Shown: positions 39,823-49,913 of the stretch, piece by piece
How positions within the stretch are numbered: the first letter of the stretch is position 1
Layout: the number at the start of each line of letters is the position of its first letter
Assembly: GCF_020181595.1 (NCBI RefSeq)
Contig: NZ_CP084028.1
Span: 3,611,601 to 3,675,600, forward strand
DNA from: [Mycobacterium] vasticus
GTDB lineage: Bacteria > Actinomycetota > Actinomycetes > Mycobacteriales > Mycobacteriaceae
Length of the DNA stretch: 64,000 nucleotides
Reading direction: 5' to 3'
Position numbers and translations under genes: made by a program
The notes under the pieces: model-generated
The model's input: the letters and a program-made list of their open reading frames with translations, nothing else
What the model was told of the DNA's origin: nothing
Databases searched by the model: none

Positions 39823-42003
39823 ATGAGTGACGGCGATAACGCCACTCCTGGCCGCTGGGTGCCCGAAGGCCGGGATGACGACGACCACCAGCTGATGACG
39901 ATGAGCCCGCCAGGTCCTGCGCCGTGGGAGCGCTGGCAGGAGCCGGCCAACGGCACCCCTGCCCCGTCCCGGCGCCGGGCCGAACCCTCGCGGCGCCGCA
40001 ACGGCGGTACCGGATCGGTGAGCGTCGCCGACCTGATCGCCCGGGTCAACGCGGATGCTCCGCCGTCGGGGGGCCGCACCCGGCGCCGGGCACCGGAGGC
40101 CCCCGAGGCGCCCGAGGTACCTGAGACACCGGAGGCTCCCGAGACACCGGAGGCTCTCGAGGCGGCAGAGGCACCGGAGGCACCCCCCGCAGCCCGACAG
40201 CTCCCGTCGGCCCCGCAGCCCCGGGTCTCCCCCGAATCCGCACCGATCAGCTACCCGTCGGAGCTGCCCGACCTCGACCGGATTCACCGCCCGCGGCGCG
40301 CTCCGGCCGACCTCGACAGCCTGTGGGACGAAGTCGCACCCACCACCGAGCTGCCTGATGTGGCCGCCGAGATCCCCCCGGTCCGCATCGAGCCGCGAGG
40401 TTCACGCGGCCGCACCGCACCGATCCCCGACCCGCCGCACGAGCAGCGTCACGGGGCTCTGCTGGCCGGCCGCCTGGTGGCGGCCATGATGGCCGTTCTG
40501 GCCCTGGTGCTGACCGGTTCGGCCTGGCAGTGGAGTTCGTCGAAGAACCGGAGCCTCAACCACGTCAGCGCGCTGGACCCCAACTCGCACGACATCCTGG
40601 ACGCGGCCGGACAGTACGGCGACGAGAACTTCCTGATCGTCGGGGCCGACACCCGCGCCGGGGCCAACAGCGATGTCGGCGCGGGCAGCACCGACGACGC
40701 CGAGGGCGCCCGTTCGGACACCATCATGCTGGTCAACATCCCGGCGGACCGTAAGCGTGTCGTCGTGGTGTCGTTCCCGCGCGACCTGGCCATCACACCG
40801 ATCGAGTGTGACGTCTGGAACGCCGCGACCGGGGTGTACGGCCCGATCTACGACGAGGAGAGCGGGACCTACAGCGGCGAGACGGTGTACACCGAGACGA
40901 AGCTGAACTCGACATACGCCTACGGCGGGCCGAAGTGCCTGGTCAAGGAGATCCAGAAGCTGTCCGGGCTGGCGATCAACCGGTTCATGGCGGTCGACTT
41001 CGTCGGCTTCGGCAAGATGGTCGACGCGCTCGGCGGCGTCGAGGTGTGTACCACCAGCCCGCTGTACGACCTGGTGCTGGGCAGCGTCCTCGACGGCACC
41101 GGGCGGCAGCGGGTCGACGGCACCACCGCGCTGAACTACGTGCGGGCCCGCCACGTCACCACCGAGGACAACGGCGACTACGGCCGCATCAAGCGTCAGC
41201 AGCTGTTCCTGTCCTCGCTGCTGCGCTCGCTGATCTCCACCAACACCTTCTTCTCACCGACCAAGCTCAACAACGTGGTCAACATGTTCATCGGCGACAG
41301 CTCGGTGGACGGCGTCACCACCAAGGACCTGGTGAACCTCGGCCAGTCACTGCAGAAGGTCGCCGCCGGGCACATCACCTTCGTGACGGTGCCGACCAGT
41401 GAGACCGACGAGAACGGCGACGAGGTCCCCCGGATGGACGACGTGCGGGCGCTGTTCGACGCGATCATCAACGACGACCCACTGCCCGGCGAGAACAACC
41501 ACAACGCCACGTCGGTTCCGACCAGTTCCACCTCGGCGCCGTCGACGGCCGTGACGCCCAGTGCGCCGGCCAAGCCGCAGAGCGAGCAGGTGCGCGCGGT
41601 CACGACCTCCCCCGGCGACGTCAACGTGCGAGTCTCCAACGCCACCGAGCAGACCGGCCTGGCCGCAGCCACCTCGGAGAACCTGCAGCAGTGGGGCTTC
41701 AACGTCGACAGCGCCGACGACTACCCCGGCACGGTCAAGACCAGCAAGGTGTTGTTCTCCCCGGGCAACGAGCAGGCCGCCGCCACGGTGTCCTCGGCAC
41801 TGGGGGGCGCGCCCATCGAGCGGATCGCCGGCCTGGGCAGCATCGTGCGGGTGGTGCTGGGTTCGGACTTCCGCAGCGTCAGCAAGCCGGCGGCCAGCGG
41901 CTCACAGATCAGCGTGCTGCTCAACCGGGGTGCCAGCGTCGAACCGACCGCGCTGCCCGATGACCTGACGGTCACCAACGCCGCCGACATCACCTGCGAG
42001 TAG
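39823..42003 (+). CDS. LytR-CpsA-Psr (LCP) family protein with LytR_C domain
   Basis: A 726-residue membrane-anchored LCP protein, Rv0822c-like by position. A disordered cytoplasmic N-terminus of about 220 residues carries a Pro/Glu/Ala repeat (about residues 90-125). One transmembrane helix follows (LVAAMMAVLALVLTGSAW). The LCP domain has SDTIMLVNIPADRKRVVVVS, FPRDL and YVRARHVTTEDNGDYGR with the phosphate-binding arginines. A Ser/Thr/Pro linker leads to a C-terminal LytR_C domain (DVNVRVSNATEQTG). LCP enzymes transfer glycopolymers, such as arabinogalactan in mycobacteria, onto peptidoglycan. It stands 153 bp after dus with its own upstream region. Confidence 0.9.
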   Translation: MSDGDNATPGRWVPEGRDDDDHQLMTMSPPGPAPWERWQEPANGTPAPSRRRAEPSRRRNGGTGSVSVADLIARVNADAPPSGGRTRRRAPEAPEAPEVPETPEAPETPEALEAAEAPEAPPAARQLPSAPQPRVSPESAPISYPSELPDLDRIHRPRRAPADLDSLWDEVAPTTELPDVAAEIPPVRIEPRGSRGRTAPIPDPPHEQRHGALLAGRLVAAMMAVLALVLTGSAWQWSSSKNRSLNHVSALDPNSHDILDAAGQYGDENFLIVGADTRAGANSDVGAGSTDDAEGARSDTIMLVNIPADRKRVVVVSFPRDLAITPIECDVWNAATGVYGPIYDEESGTYSGETVYTETKLNSTYAYGGPKCLVKEIQKLSGLAINRFMAVDFVGFGKMVDALGGVEVCTTSPLYDLVLGSVLDGTGRQRVDGTTALNYVRARHVTTEDNGDYGRIKRQQLFLSSLLRSLISTNTFFSPTKLNNVVNMFIGDSSVDGVTTKDLVNLGQSLQKVAAGHITFVTVPTSETDENGDEVPRMDDVRALFDAIINDDPLPGENNHNATSVPTSSTSAPSTAVTPSAPAKPQSEQVRAVTTSPGDVNVRVSNATEQTGLAAATSENLQQWGFNVDSADDYPGTVKTSKVLFSPGNEQAAATVSSALGGAPIERIAGLGSIVRVVLGSDFRSVSKPAASGSQISVLLNRGASVEPTALPDDLTVTNAADITCE

Positions 42004-42050
42004 GCCCGCGGGCAAGTAACTGCAGGCGCGCCCGCGATCGCCGGCCACGC

Positions 42051-42056
42051 TAGTCT
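42051..42056 (+). promoter_or_regulatory. -10 box of a leaderless phoU transcript
   Basis: TAGTCT (TANNNT) ends exactly 7 nt before ATG 42064, the geometry of mycobacterial leaderless genes, and no Shine-Dalgarno sequence precedes the ATG. Confidence 0.6.
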
Positions 42057-42063
42057 GGGGGCT

Positions 42064-42732
42064 ATGCGCACCGCCTACCACGAGCAACTCTCGCACCTGG
42101 CCGAACAACTCGGCACCATGTGCGGCCTCGCCGGAAAGGCCATGGAGCGGGCCACGCAGGCGCTGCTGCAAGCCGACCTCGTGCTCGCCGAACAGGTCAT
42201 CACCGATCACGAACAGATAGCCGCGATGAGCGCCCGCGCCGAGGAGAGCGCGTTCGTGCTGCTGGCGTTGCAGGCTCCGGTCGCCGGGGATCTGCGGGCC
42301 ATCGTCGGCTCCATCCAGATGGTCGCCGACATCGACCGGATGGGCGCCCTGGCGCTGCACGTCGCCAAGATCGCCCGGCGTCGCCACCCGCAACACGCAC
42401 TGCCCGAGGAGGTCAACGGCTACTTCGCGGAAATGGGCAGGGTGGCGGTCGAATTGGGTAACAGCGCCCAGGAGGTGTTGTTGTCGCGTGACCCGGAGAA
42501 GGCCGCCCGCATCCGCGAAGAAGACGACGCGATGGACGACCTGCACCGGCACCTGTTCTCGGTGATGATGGACAAGGAATGGCGGCACGGGGTGGCCGCG
42601 GCCGTCGACGTGACCCTGCTGGGCCGGTTCTACGAGCGCTTCGCCGACCACGCCGTCGAGGTCGCCCGGCGGGTGATCTTCCAGGCGACCGGCAAGTTCC
42701 CCGACGAGAACACCCTGCCCTCACCCGACTAG
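42064..42732 (+). CDS. phoU: Phosphate uptake regulator PhoU (PhoY2-like)
   Basis: A 222-residue protein of two PhoU three-helix repeats: [20 protein letters not shown] followed by D-H-E, and a second repeat near [11 protein letters not shown] with [16 protein letters not shown], the Glu/Asp-rich metal-binding signature. PhoU links the Pst transporter to the SenX3-RegX3 two-component system and keeps Pho genes off when phosphate is plentiful. It matches Rv0821c (phoY2) in context, and the Pst genes lie 4 kb away. It is probably leaderless. It converges with hrpA, with 5 nt between the stops. Confidence 0.93.
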   Translation: MRTAYHEQLSHLAEQLGTMCGLAGKAMERATQALLQADLVLAEQVITDHEQIAAMSARAEESAFVLLALQAPVAGDLRAIVGSIQMVADIDRMGALALHVAKIARRRHPQHALPEEVNGYFAEMGRVAVELGNSAQEVLLSRDPEKAARIREEDDAMDDLHRHLFSVMMDKEWRHGVAAAVDVTLLGRFYERFADHAVEVARRVIFQATGKFPDENTLPSPD

Positions 42733-42737
42733 GACAC

Positions 42738-45700
42738 CTAGAGCTCGTTGAGCGCCCGCATGATGCGCTGTTCACTGACCGGGCGCGGAGTGCCCAGCTG
42801 CTGAGCCCACAGGCTCACTCGCAATTCCTGGATCTGGCGGGCGATGTCGCGGACGTCGTCGTCGCGCTGACGCTCCGGCCCGATACTGGCCAGCACGGCG
42901 CGGTAGGCGTCGGCCACGCCGGCCACCCGGGCCATCCGGTCGCGGTCGGCCTGCACTGCGCGGGGCAGCTGCTCGAGCCGGCGGCCGGCCGCGAGCAGAT
43001 AACGGGTGAGGTCCGCCAGGCGGTCGCGCCCGGTGGCGACGACGAATCCAGGTGCCAGCAGCGCGTCCAGCTGACCGTTGATGTCGGCGATCGCCTCGGC
43101 GTGCGCGACCGGCGGCTGGGCCGGCAGCGCCAGCTGGACATCACGGGCGGCGGCCAGCACCTTCTCGACCCGGGCCAGCACGTCGGCGGTGGCCGGCACC
43201 AGGTGTGCGGCCACCTGAGCGCGCGCCGCGGCGAACTCGTCGCGGGTCCAGACCGGCGTGGGTGTCAGCGCGTCGGTCGCGGCGTCGGCGCAGTCGTCGA
43301 TCAGCGCCGCCAGCGAGCCGTCCGGGTTCGCCTTGAGCATCAGCCTGCTCTGCGAACTCAACTGCCGTTCGACGGATTTGACCGGCGAGGCCACCGCGCA
43401 GCGCAGCAGCCTGCGGATGCCCGCGCGCAGCTCGGCCCGCTGCTGTGCCTCGGTGGCGAACACCCGCAGCCCGGCGGAGTCACCGTCGTCGACGAACGCC
43501 GGGAACCCCCGGACCATTCGCCCGGACACCAGCTGCTGCACGGCCCGCGGCAGGGTGTCCACGTCGTCCGGCCAGTCGCGCAGCCCAGCACGTTCCCATT
43601 CGGCGCCGACCGCGTCGGCCACTGCGTCGCGGGCCGAATCGGCAAGTCGATCCTGCAGGGCGGCAAGGTCTTTGCCACGGGCCACCTCGCTGCCGTCGGC
43701 GGCCTCGATGGCGAACGTCACCCGTAGGTGCGCCGGCAGCCGGGTCAGGTCGAAGGCATCGACGGGAACCGACACCCCGGTGCGGCGGCGCAGCTCGCCC
43801 GTCAGCGCCTCGAGCAGCGGCCCGGTGAGCGACTCGAGCGCCGGCAGCAGCGCGCGGGCGGTGTCGGGTGCGGGAACGAAGTTGCGCCGCAGATCCTTCG
43901 GCAGGGACCGGATCAGTGCCGTGAGCAGTTCCTCACGCAGAGCCGGTACCTGCCAGGCGAATTCGTCACCGCCGAGCCGGGCCAGCACGTCGATCGGCAC
44001 GTGGACGGTGACGCCGTCGTCGGCCGCGCCCGGTTCGAACCGGTAGCTCAGCGGCAACGCGACGTCGCCGGCCGCCCAGCTGTCGGGCCGGTCGGCGTCG
44101 ACGGCATCGGTGCGCAGCAGCTCCTCGCGGGTGAACGTGAGCAGCTCGGGGGTGCGGTGCCGCTGCTTGCGCCACCACCCGTCGAAGTGCCGCGCCGAGA
44201 TCACCTCGGCGGGAATCCTGGAGTCGTAGAGGTCGTAGACGGTGTCGTCGTCGACGATGAGGTCGCTGCGCCGCACCCGGTCCTGAAGCTCCTGCAGTTC
44301 GCCGAGCAGCGCGGCGTTGTCGGCGAGGAACCGGTGCCGGCTCACCCAGTCCCTCTCGACCAGCGCATGCCGGATGAACAGCTCGCGGGCCACCACCGGT
44401 TCCACCCGCGCATAGCCCACCCGGCGGCGGGCGGCCAGCACCAGGCCGTAGAGCGTCACCTTTTCGAAGGCCATCACCTCGCCGCGCTGGGCGTCCCAGT
44501 GCGGTTCGCTGTAGCTGCGCTGCGCCAGGTCGGCCGCCACCCGCTCAACGGTCTCGGGCGCGATGCGTGCGGCGGTGCGCCCGAACAGCCGGCTGGTCTC
44601 CACCAGCTCGGCCACCACCGTCCAGCGCGGCGGGCGCTTGGCCAGCACCGATCCGGGCGCCAGCACGAACTTCGAATTGCGTGCCCCGGCGAACTCGCGG
44701 CCGTCGTCGCGGCGCATCCCGACATGCGACAGCAGCCCGGCCAGCAGCGCGGCGTGTACGGCCGCCGGTTGCGCCGGCTCCCCCGATTCCCGGATGCCCA
44801 GGTCCGCGGCGATGCTGCGCAGCTGCCCGACCAGATCCTGCCATTCCCGGATCCGCAGGTAGTGCAGGAACTCGTGGCGGCACATGCGGCGAAACGAGCT
44901 GCCGGTCAAGGCTTTCCGCTGATCGGTCAGGTATGACCACAAGTTGAGGTAGGCGGTGAAATCCGAATCGTCATCGGCGAACCGGGCGTGCTTGGCCCGG
45001 GCGGCCTCCTCCCGGTCTGCCGGGCGCTCCCTCGGGTCGGGGATGGTCAGCGCGGCCGCCAACACCAGCACCTCCCGCACGCAGCCCTCGGTCTCGGCGG
45101 CCAGGATCATCCGGCCCAGGCGCGGGTCCACCGGCAGCCGGGCCAGCCGCCGGCCGACGGCGGTGATGGCCCCGTCAGCGGTGAACGCACCGAGCTCGAC
45201 CAGCAGCGCCACCCCGTCGCGGATACTGCGTGCGTCCGGCGGGTCGAGGAAACCGAACTCCGCCACCTCACCCAGCCGCAGCGACGCCATCCGCAGCAGC
45301 ACCGCGGCCAGGTTGGTGCGCAGCACCTCGGGATCGGTGTAGCGCGGGCGGGCGTCGAAGTCGGCTTCGCTGTAGAGCCGGATGCACACCCCGGGCGCGG
45401 TGCGGCCGCACCGGCCGCTGCGCTGCGACGCCGAAGCCTGCGAGATGGGTTCGATCGGCAGCCGCTGCACCTTGAGCCGGCGACTGTAGCGGGAGATGCG
45501 GGCGTTGCCCGGGTCGATGACATAGCGGATTCCGGGCACCGTCAGCGAGGTCTCGGCGACGTTGGTGGCCAGCACAATCCGCCTTCCGGCGCGTGCCGGA
45601 GCGAACACCCTCTGCTGTTCGGCGGTGGACAGCCGCGCATACAGCGGCAGAATCTCGGTGTTGGGCAGCCCACCGAGAGCTTCTGCGGTGTCCCGGATCT

Positions 45701-46655
45701 CGCGCTCACCGGACAGGAACACCAGGACGTCGCCGGGCGGTTCGGCGGACAACTCATGCACCGCGTCGACGATCGCCTCGATCTCGTCGCGGGTCTCGGT
45801 GCGGATGATCTCCCGATCGGGATCGTCGGGGTTGTCGGGGTCATTGGAGGCAGCTCCGGAGCCCAAGGCCACCGGCAGTTCCAGTGGTCGATAACGGATC
45901 TCGACCGGGTAGCTGCGGCCCGAGACCTCCACGATGGGCGCACCACCCAGATGTTCTGCGAAGCGCTGCGGTTCGATGGTGGCCGAGGTGATGATCACCT
46001 TCAGGTCCGGCCGCCGCGGCAGCAACTCACGCAGGTAGCCGAGCAGGAAGTCGATGTTGAGGCTGCGTTCGTGGGCCTCGTCGATGATCAGCGTGTCGTA
46101 GCGCAGCAGCCGGCGGTCGCGTTCGAGTTCGGCGAGCAGAATTCCGTCGGTCATCAGCTTGACCAGTGTGCGGTCCGACACCCGGTCGGTGAACCGCACC
46201 GCATAGCCGACCACATCGCCGAGCGGACACCCCAACTCCTCGGCGATGCGCTGGGCCACCGTGCGGGCGGCCAGCCGGCGCGGCTGGGTGTGCCCGATGG
46301 TGCCGCGGATGCCGCGGCCGAGCTCAAGGCAGATCTTGGGCAGCTGGGTGGTCTTGCCCGACCCGGTCTCACCGGCGACCACCACGACCTGGTGATCGCG
46401 GATCGACGCGGCGATCTCGTCGCGGCGCGCACTGACCGGCAGGTCGGGATAACGGACCTCCGGCACCGCGGCGCTCCGCGCGGCAACCAGTGCCTGCGCC
46501 GCACCCATCCGCTCGGCCAGCTTTCGCAGCTGCTCGGGCTTTCCGGGGCGCAGGTCCTTGAGGCGCCGCCCGAAGTGGACCGCATCCCGCACGGTCAGCT
46601 CGTCGAGGAGCGTGCGCAGTTGCGCGACGGACGGTTCCACCACTTCGCGAAGCAT
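42738..46655 (-). CDS. hrpA: ATP-dependent RNA helicase HrpA
   Basis: A 1305-residue DEAH-box RNA helicase. Walker A is GETGSGKT (residues 95-102), the DEAH box lies at residues 192-195 in IIDEAHERSLN, motif III is TSATI, and motif VI is QRSGRCGRTAPGVC. Helicase-associated and OB-like domains follow, then the long C-terminal DUF3418 region characteristic of HrpA. In E. coli HrpA acts in RNA processing and in clearing stalled ribosomes. It lies between phoU and pstS and is not, as I recall, present at this locus in M. tuberculosis. It is transcribed opposite to its neighbours. Confidence 0.95.
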   Translation of the reverse strand: MLREVVEPSVAQLRTLLDELTVRDAVHFGRRLKDLRPGKPEQLRKLAERMGAAQALVAARSAAVPEVRYPDLPVSARRDEIAASIRDHQVVVVAGETGSGKTTQLPKICLELGRGIRGTIGHTQPRRLAARTVAQRIAEELGCPLGDVVGYAVRFTDRVSDRTLVKLMTDGILLAELERDRRLLRYDTLIIDEAHERSLNIDFLLGYLRELLPRRPDLKVIITSATIEPQRFAEHLGGAPIVEVSGRSYPVEIRYRPLELPVALGSGAASNDPDNPDDPDREIIRTETRDEIEAIVDAVHELSAEPPGDVLVFLSGEREIRDTAEALGGLPNTEILPLYARLSTAEQQRVFAPARAGRRIVLATNVAETSLTVPGIRYVIDPGNARISRYSRRLKVQRLPIEPISQASASQRSGRCGRTAPGVCIRLYSEADFDARPRYTDPEVLRTNLAAVLLRMASLRLGEVAEFGFLDPPDARSIRDGVALLVELGAFTADGAITAVGRRLARLPVDPRLGRMILAAETEGCVREVLVLAAALTIPDPRERPADREEAARAKHARFADDDSDFTAYLNLWSYLTDQRKALTGSSFRRMCRHEFLHYLRIREWQDLVGQLRSIAADLGIRESGEPAQPAAVHAALLAGLLSHVGMRRDDGREFAGARNSKFVLAPGSVLAKRPPRWTVVAELVETSRLFGRTAARIAPETVERVAADLAQRSYSEPHWDAQRGEVMAFEKVTLYGLVLAARRRVGYARVEPVVARELFIRHALVERDWVSRHRFLADNAALLGELQELQDRVRRSDLIVDDDTVYDLYDSRIPAEVISARHFDGWWRKQRHRTPELLTFTREELLRTDAVDADRPDSWAAGDVALPLSYRFEPGAADDGVTVHVPIDVLARLGGDEFAWQVPALREELLTALIRSLPKDLRRNFVPAPDTARALLPALESLTGPLLEALTGELRRRTGVSVPVDAFDLTRLPAHLRVTFAIEAADGSEVARGKDLAALQDRLADSARDAVADAVGAEWERAGLRDWPDDVDTLPRAVQQLVSGRMVRGFPAFVDDGDSAGLRVFATEAQQRAELRAGIRRLLRCAVASPVKSVERQLSSQSRLMLKANPDGSLAALIDDCADAATDALTPTPVWTRDEFAAARAQVAAHLVPATADVLARVEKVLAAARDVQLALPAQPPVAHAEAIADINGQLDALLAPGFVVATGRDRLADLTRYLLAAGRRLEQLPRAVQADRDRMARVAGVADAYRAVLASIGPERQRDDDVRDIARQIQELRVSLWAQQLGTPRPVSEQRIMRALNEL

Positions 46656-46713
46656 ACGGACCTGGCCGGCCTACCTGTCATCCGGCATTTAGCAAGTCCA
46701 TATCGGCGTCATC

Positions 46714-46777
46714 AGAATTCCACCAGAATTCCACCGTCGGATCATGGCTGTTCACCGTAGCGTAACCTTTGTTCACC
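46714..46777 (+). promoter_or_regulatory. Pho-box array upstream of the plus-strand pst operon
   Basis: GTTCACC occurs at 46750-46756 and 46771-46777 with a degenerate unit (CGTAACC, 46761-46767) between them. An exact tandem 11-nt repeat, AGAATTCCACC at 46714-46724 and 46725-46735, lies further upstream in roughly the same phase. Direct GTTCACC repeats every 11 bp are the PhoP Pho-box of actinobacteria; RegX3 is the mycobacterial equivalent. The array lies 119 bp before pstS. The rest of the 240-bp gap shows nothing else recognisable. Confidence 0.6.
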
Positions 46778-46895
46778 GCATTAAATAGAGAGAGTCGGCT
46801 CGGCACGCACGTCATTATTGCGGATATGCGCCCGGGTTTATTCGGTGATGTCGCATAAGCGGTCATCGCCCCTAATTTGTCTGCGAAAGGTCAAA

Positions 46896-48011
46896 GTGAA
46901 ACTGAACGGGATTGGTACTGCGCTGGGCATTATGGCGACCGGCGCATTGGTGTTATCCGGGTGCGGTACCGACAAGAACACCGACACCGCTGAGAAGACA
47001 ACCTCGGGCTCGGTCGCCGCCGGCGGAAACTGCGGTGGCGCGGAGACTCTGAAGGCCAGCGGGTCGACCGCGCAGCAGAACGCGATGTCCCGGTTCGTCA
47101 AGGCGTTCATCGACGAATGTTCGGACCACAACGTCAACTACACCGCCAACGGGTCGGGCGCCGGTATCCGGGAGTTCGTCGGCGGTCAGACCGACTTCGC
47201 CGGGTCCGACGTCCCGCTGGGCGCCGACGACTACGCCGAGGCGCAGCAGCGCTGCGGCTCCCCGGCATGGAACCTGCCGGTGGTGTTCGGCCCGATCGCG
47301 ATCACCTACAACATCCCCGGCGTCGACAACCTGATCCTCGACGGCCCGACCGCCGCGAAGATCTTCAACGGCACCATCACCAGCTGGGATGACGCGGCGG
47401 TCAAGGCACTCAACCCGACGGCCACGCTGCCTGCCCAGCCGATCCACGTGGTGTTCCGCAGTGACGAGTCCGGGACCACCGACAACTTCCAGCAGTACCT
47501 GGCCGCCGCCTCCGGTGGGGCGTGGGCCAAGGGCGCCGGAAAATCGTTCAACGGCGGCGTCGGCGAAGGGGCCAAGGGCAACGACGGCACGGCCGGCGCC
47601 ATCGCGGCCACCGAGGGGGCGATCACCTACAACGAATGGTCATTCGCCCAGGCCAAGAATCTGGCCACCGCCCGGATCGTCACCTCAGCCGGCCCCGATC
47701 CGGTCGCGATCAGCACCGAGTCGGTCGGCAAGACCATCGCCGGTGCCACCATCAAGGGCCAAGGCAACGACCTGGTGCTCGACACGGCGTCGTTCTACCA
47801 GCCGACTCAGACCGGCTCGTACCCGATCGTGCTCGCCACCTACGAGGTGGTGTGCTCGAAGTATCCGGACGCTGACGTCGGCACGGCGGTGCGACTGTTC
47901 CTGAAGTCGACCATCGGCCCGGGCCAGAGCGGTCTGGCCGACAACGGCTACGTGCCGATCCCCGAGGCTTTCAAGGCTCGCCTGGCGTCCGCGGTCGACG
48001 CCATCTCGTGA
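46896..48011 (+). CDS. pstS: Phosphate-binding lipoprotein PstS
   Basis: A 371-residue periplasmic phosphate-binding lipoprotein. The signal peptide ends in lipobox LVLSGC. Phosphate-contacting segments are [35 protein letters not shown] and [18 protein letters not shown] 46896 is chosen because AAAGG lies 5 nt upstream and the signal peptide begins there; the longer frame from 46818 would place 26 residues before it. It delivers phosphate to PstC/PstA encoded next, with a GTGA overlap. It is one of three pstS genes in the window and is preceded by a Pho-box array. Confidence 0.95.
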   Translation: MKLNGIGTALGIMATGALVLSGCGTDKNTDTAEKTTSGSVAAGGNCGGAETLKASGSTAQQNAMSRFVKAFIDECSDHNVNYTANGSGAGIREFVGGQTDFAGSDVPLGADDYAEAQQRCGSPAWNLPVVFGPIAITYNIPGVDNLILDGPTAAKIFNGTITSWDDAAVKALNPTATLPAQPIHVVFRSDESGTTDNFQQYLAAASGGAWAKGAGKSFNGGVGEGAKGNDGTAGAIAATEGAITYNEWSFAQAKNLATARIVTSAGPDPVAISTESVGKTIAGATIKGQGNDLVLDTASFYQPTQTGSYPIVLATYEVVCSKYPDADVGTAVRLFLKSTIGPGQSGLADNGYVPIPEAFKARLASAVDAIS

Positions 48012-48970
48012 CACCCGGGAATCCGCCGACGTCGCTGATGAGCAGTCGCTCGCCGAAAGGCGAGCGGCTGTTCCGGGCGGCAGCGGTCTCGGCCGGATCG
48101 ACAGTGGTGGTGGTGATCGCGCTGATCGCGATCTTCCTGCTGGTGCGCGCTTTCCCATCGTTGCTCGCCAACGAGGCGAACTTCTTCACCAGCCCGGAGT
48201 TCCTCACGAACGATCCCGACCACCTGTCGTTCGGCATCCGGGACCTGCTGATGGTCACGGTGCTGAGCTCGGTGTTCGCGTTGGCACTGGCGGTGCCGAT
48301 ATCGATCGGTATCGCGATCTTCCTCACCCAGTACGCGCCCCGGCGGCTGACCCGGCCGTTTGCCGTGGTGATCGACCTGCTGGCGGCGGTGCCGTCCATC
48401 ATCTTCGGCCTGTGGGGGATCTTCGTGCTGGCGCCGATGCTGGTGCCGCTGATGCGATTCCTCCACCGTCACTTCGGCTGGCTGTTCCTGTTCGACAAGG
48501 GCAACGTGTCGCTGGCCGGCGGCGGCACGATCTTCACCGCGGGAATCGTGCTGGCCGTGATGATCCTGCCGATCATCACCTCGGTCTCGCGGGAGGTGTT
48601 CCGGCAGACCCCGGTCGCCCACATCGAAGCCGCCCACGCCCTGGGAGCCACTCGCTGGGAGGTGGTCCGCATGGCGGTGCTGCCCTACGGCCGCAGCGGC
48701 GTGATCGCCGCGTCGATGCTGGGCCTGGGGCGCGCCCTGGGTGAGACGGTGGCGATGCTGATCATCCTGCGAGCTGCGGCAAAGCCTGGGAATTGGTCGC
48801 TGTTCGACGGCGGGTACACGTTCGCATCCAAAATCGCGTCGGCGGCCGCAGAGTTCAGCGCCCCGCTGCCTACCGGCGCCTACATCGCCGCGGGGTTCGC
48901 ATTGTTCGCACTCACATTCTTCGTCAATGCCGCCGCTCGCGCGGTGGCCGGCGGCAAGGTCAACGGATGA
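48008..48970 (+). CDS. pstC: Phosphate ABC transporter permease PstC
   Basis: A 320-residue permease with six membrane helices. The first is [21 protein letters not shown]. Typical PstC sequence [21 protein letters not shown] and [15 protein letters not shown] follows, and the EAA loop is [21 protein letters not shown]. The GTG start overlaps the pstS stop by 4 nt and the next gene overlaps its own stop. It forms the heterodimeric channel with PstA. No pstB follows in this plus-strand cluster, so the ATPase must come from elsewhere, most simply from the pstB genes at 53-55 kb. Confidence 0.93.
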   Translation: MTPGNPPTSLMSSRSPKGERLFRAAAVSAGSTVVVVIALIAIFLLVRAFPSLLANEANFFTSPEFLTNDPDHLSFGIRDLLMVTVLSSVFALALAVPISIGIAIFLTQYAPRRLTRPFAVVIDLLAAVPSIIFGLWGIFVLAPMLVPLMRFLHRHFGWLFLFDKGNVSLAGGGTIFTAGIVLAVMILPIITSVSREVFRQTPVAHIEAAHALGATRWEVVRMAVLPYGRSGVIAASMLGLGRALGETVAMLIILRAAAKPGNWSLFDGGYTFASKIASAAAEFSAPLPTGAYIAAGFALFALTFFVNAAARAVAGGKVNG

Positions 48971-49881
48971 CAGCCCAACTGCTCGACGCACCGGTCAAAC
49001 CGTCGGTGCCACGTCGCCGCCATCACCTCAGCATGCGGCGCCGCTTGACGGACAAGCTGGCCACGGCGGCGTTCACGGCCTCGTTCGCCGTCGCCGCGGT
49101 CCCGCTGGTCTGGCTGCTCTGGGTCGTGGTGGCCCGAGGTTGGCACGCGATCAGCAATCTCGACTGGTGGACGCACTCGCTACGAGGCGTCCTGCCCGAA
49201 GAATTCGCCGGCGGGGTGTACCACGCGCTGTACGGCACCCTGGTGCAGGCCGGGATCGCCGCCGCGCTGGCGGTGCCGCTGGGGCTGATGACGGCGATCT
49301 ACCTGATCGAGTACGGCGGCGGACGATGGGCGCGGGTGACCACCTTCATGGTCGACGTGCTTGCCGGGGTGCCGTCGATCGTGGCGTCGCTGTTCGTCTT
49401 CAGCCTCTGGATCGCCACCCTGCGATTCGAGCAGAGCGCGTTCGCGGTGTCATTGGCGCTGGCTCTGCTGATGTTGCCGATCGTGGTGCGCTCCACCGAG
49501 GAGATGCTGCGCCTGGTCCCCGACGAACTGCGGGAGGCCAGCTACGCGCTGGGCGTGCCGCGATGGAAGACGATCCTGCGCGTCGTCATTCCCACCGCGC
49601 TCTCGGGCATTCTGTCGGGAATCTTCTTGTCGATCGCCCGGATCATGGGTGAGACCGCGCCCGTTCTGGTGCTGGTGGGCTACAGCCGTTCGATCAACTA
49701 CGACATCTTTCACGAGAACATGGCCTCGCTGCCGCTGCTGATCTACTCCGAGCTGGGGAACCCGCAGGCGGCCGGGGCTGCCCGGGTCTGGGGTGCGGCG
49801 TTGACGCTGATCATCCTGGTCGCGATCAGCGCGATCGTGGCGGCCGTGGCGACTCGGCTGACCTCGGTCCACGATCGCTGA
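48967..49881 (+). CDS. pstA: Phosphate ABC transporter permease PstA
   Basis: A 304-residue permease with six helices and the PstA pattern: [43 protein letters not shown], and the EAA loop [24 protein letters not shown] 48967 overlaps the pstC stop by 4 nt. It is the last gene of the plus-strand pstS-pstC-pstA unit and converges on pknD, with a hairpin over the shared end (49887-49913). Confidence 0.93.
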   Translation: MTAQLLDAPVKPSVPRRRHHLSMRRRLTDKLATAAFTASFAVAAVPLVWLLWVVVARGWHAISNLDWWTHSLRGVLPEEFAGGVYHALYGTLVQAGIAAALAVPLGLMTAIYLIEYGGGRWARVTTFMVDVLAGVPSIVASLFVFSLWIATLRFEQSAFAVSLALALLMLPIVVRSTEEMLRLVPDELREASYALGVPRWKTILRVVIPTALSGILSGIFLSIARIMGETAPVLVLVGYSRSINYDIFHENMASLPLLIYSELGNPQAAGAARVWGAALTLIILVAISAIVAAVATRLTSVHDR

Positions 49882-49886
49882 AGCTG

Positions 49887-49913
49887 GAACCGCGGCATTT
49901 AACCCCGCGGTTC
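49887..49913. terminator. Bidirectional hairpin between pstA and pknD
   Basis: A perfect 9-bp inverted repeat, GAACCGCGG at 49887-49895 and CCGCGGTTC at 49905-49913, has an AT-rich 9-nt loop. It lies 6 nt after the pstA stop and overlaps the pknD stop codon (49899-49901), which fits a compact terminator serving both convergent genes. Confidence 0.6.

Noticed and set aside
40090..40200. Short GAG/CCG-rich DNA repeat
   Set aside because: It is an in-frame Pro/Glu/Ala repeat in the disordered N-terminus of the LCP protein, common in this family, not an independent element.
46678..46866. A 62-codon minus-strand frame in front of the plus-strand pstS
   Set aside because: It covers the Pho-box array, has no ribosome site and is best explained as chance in regulatory DNA.
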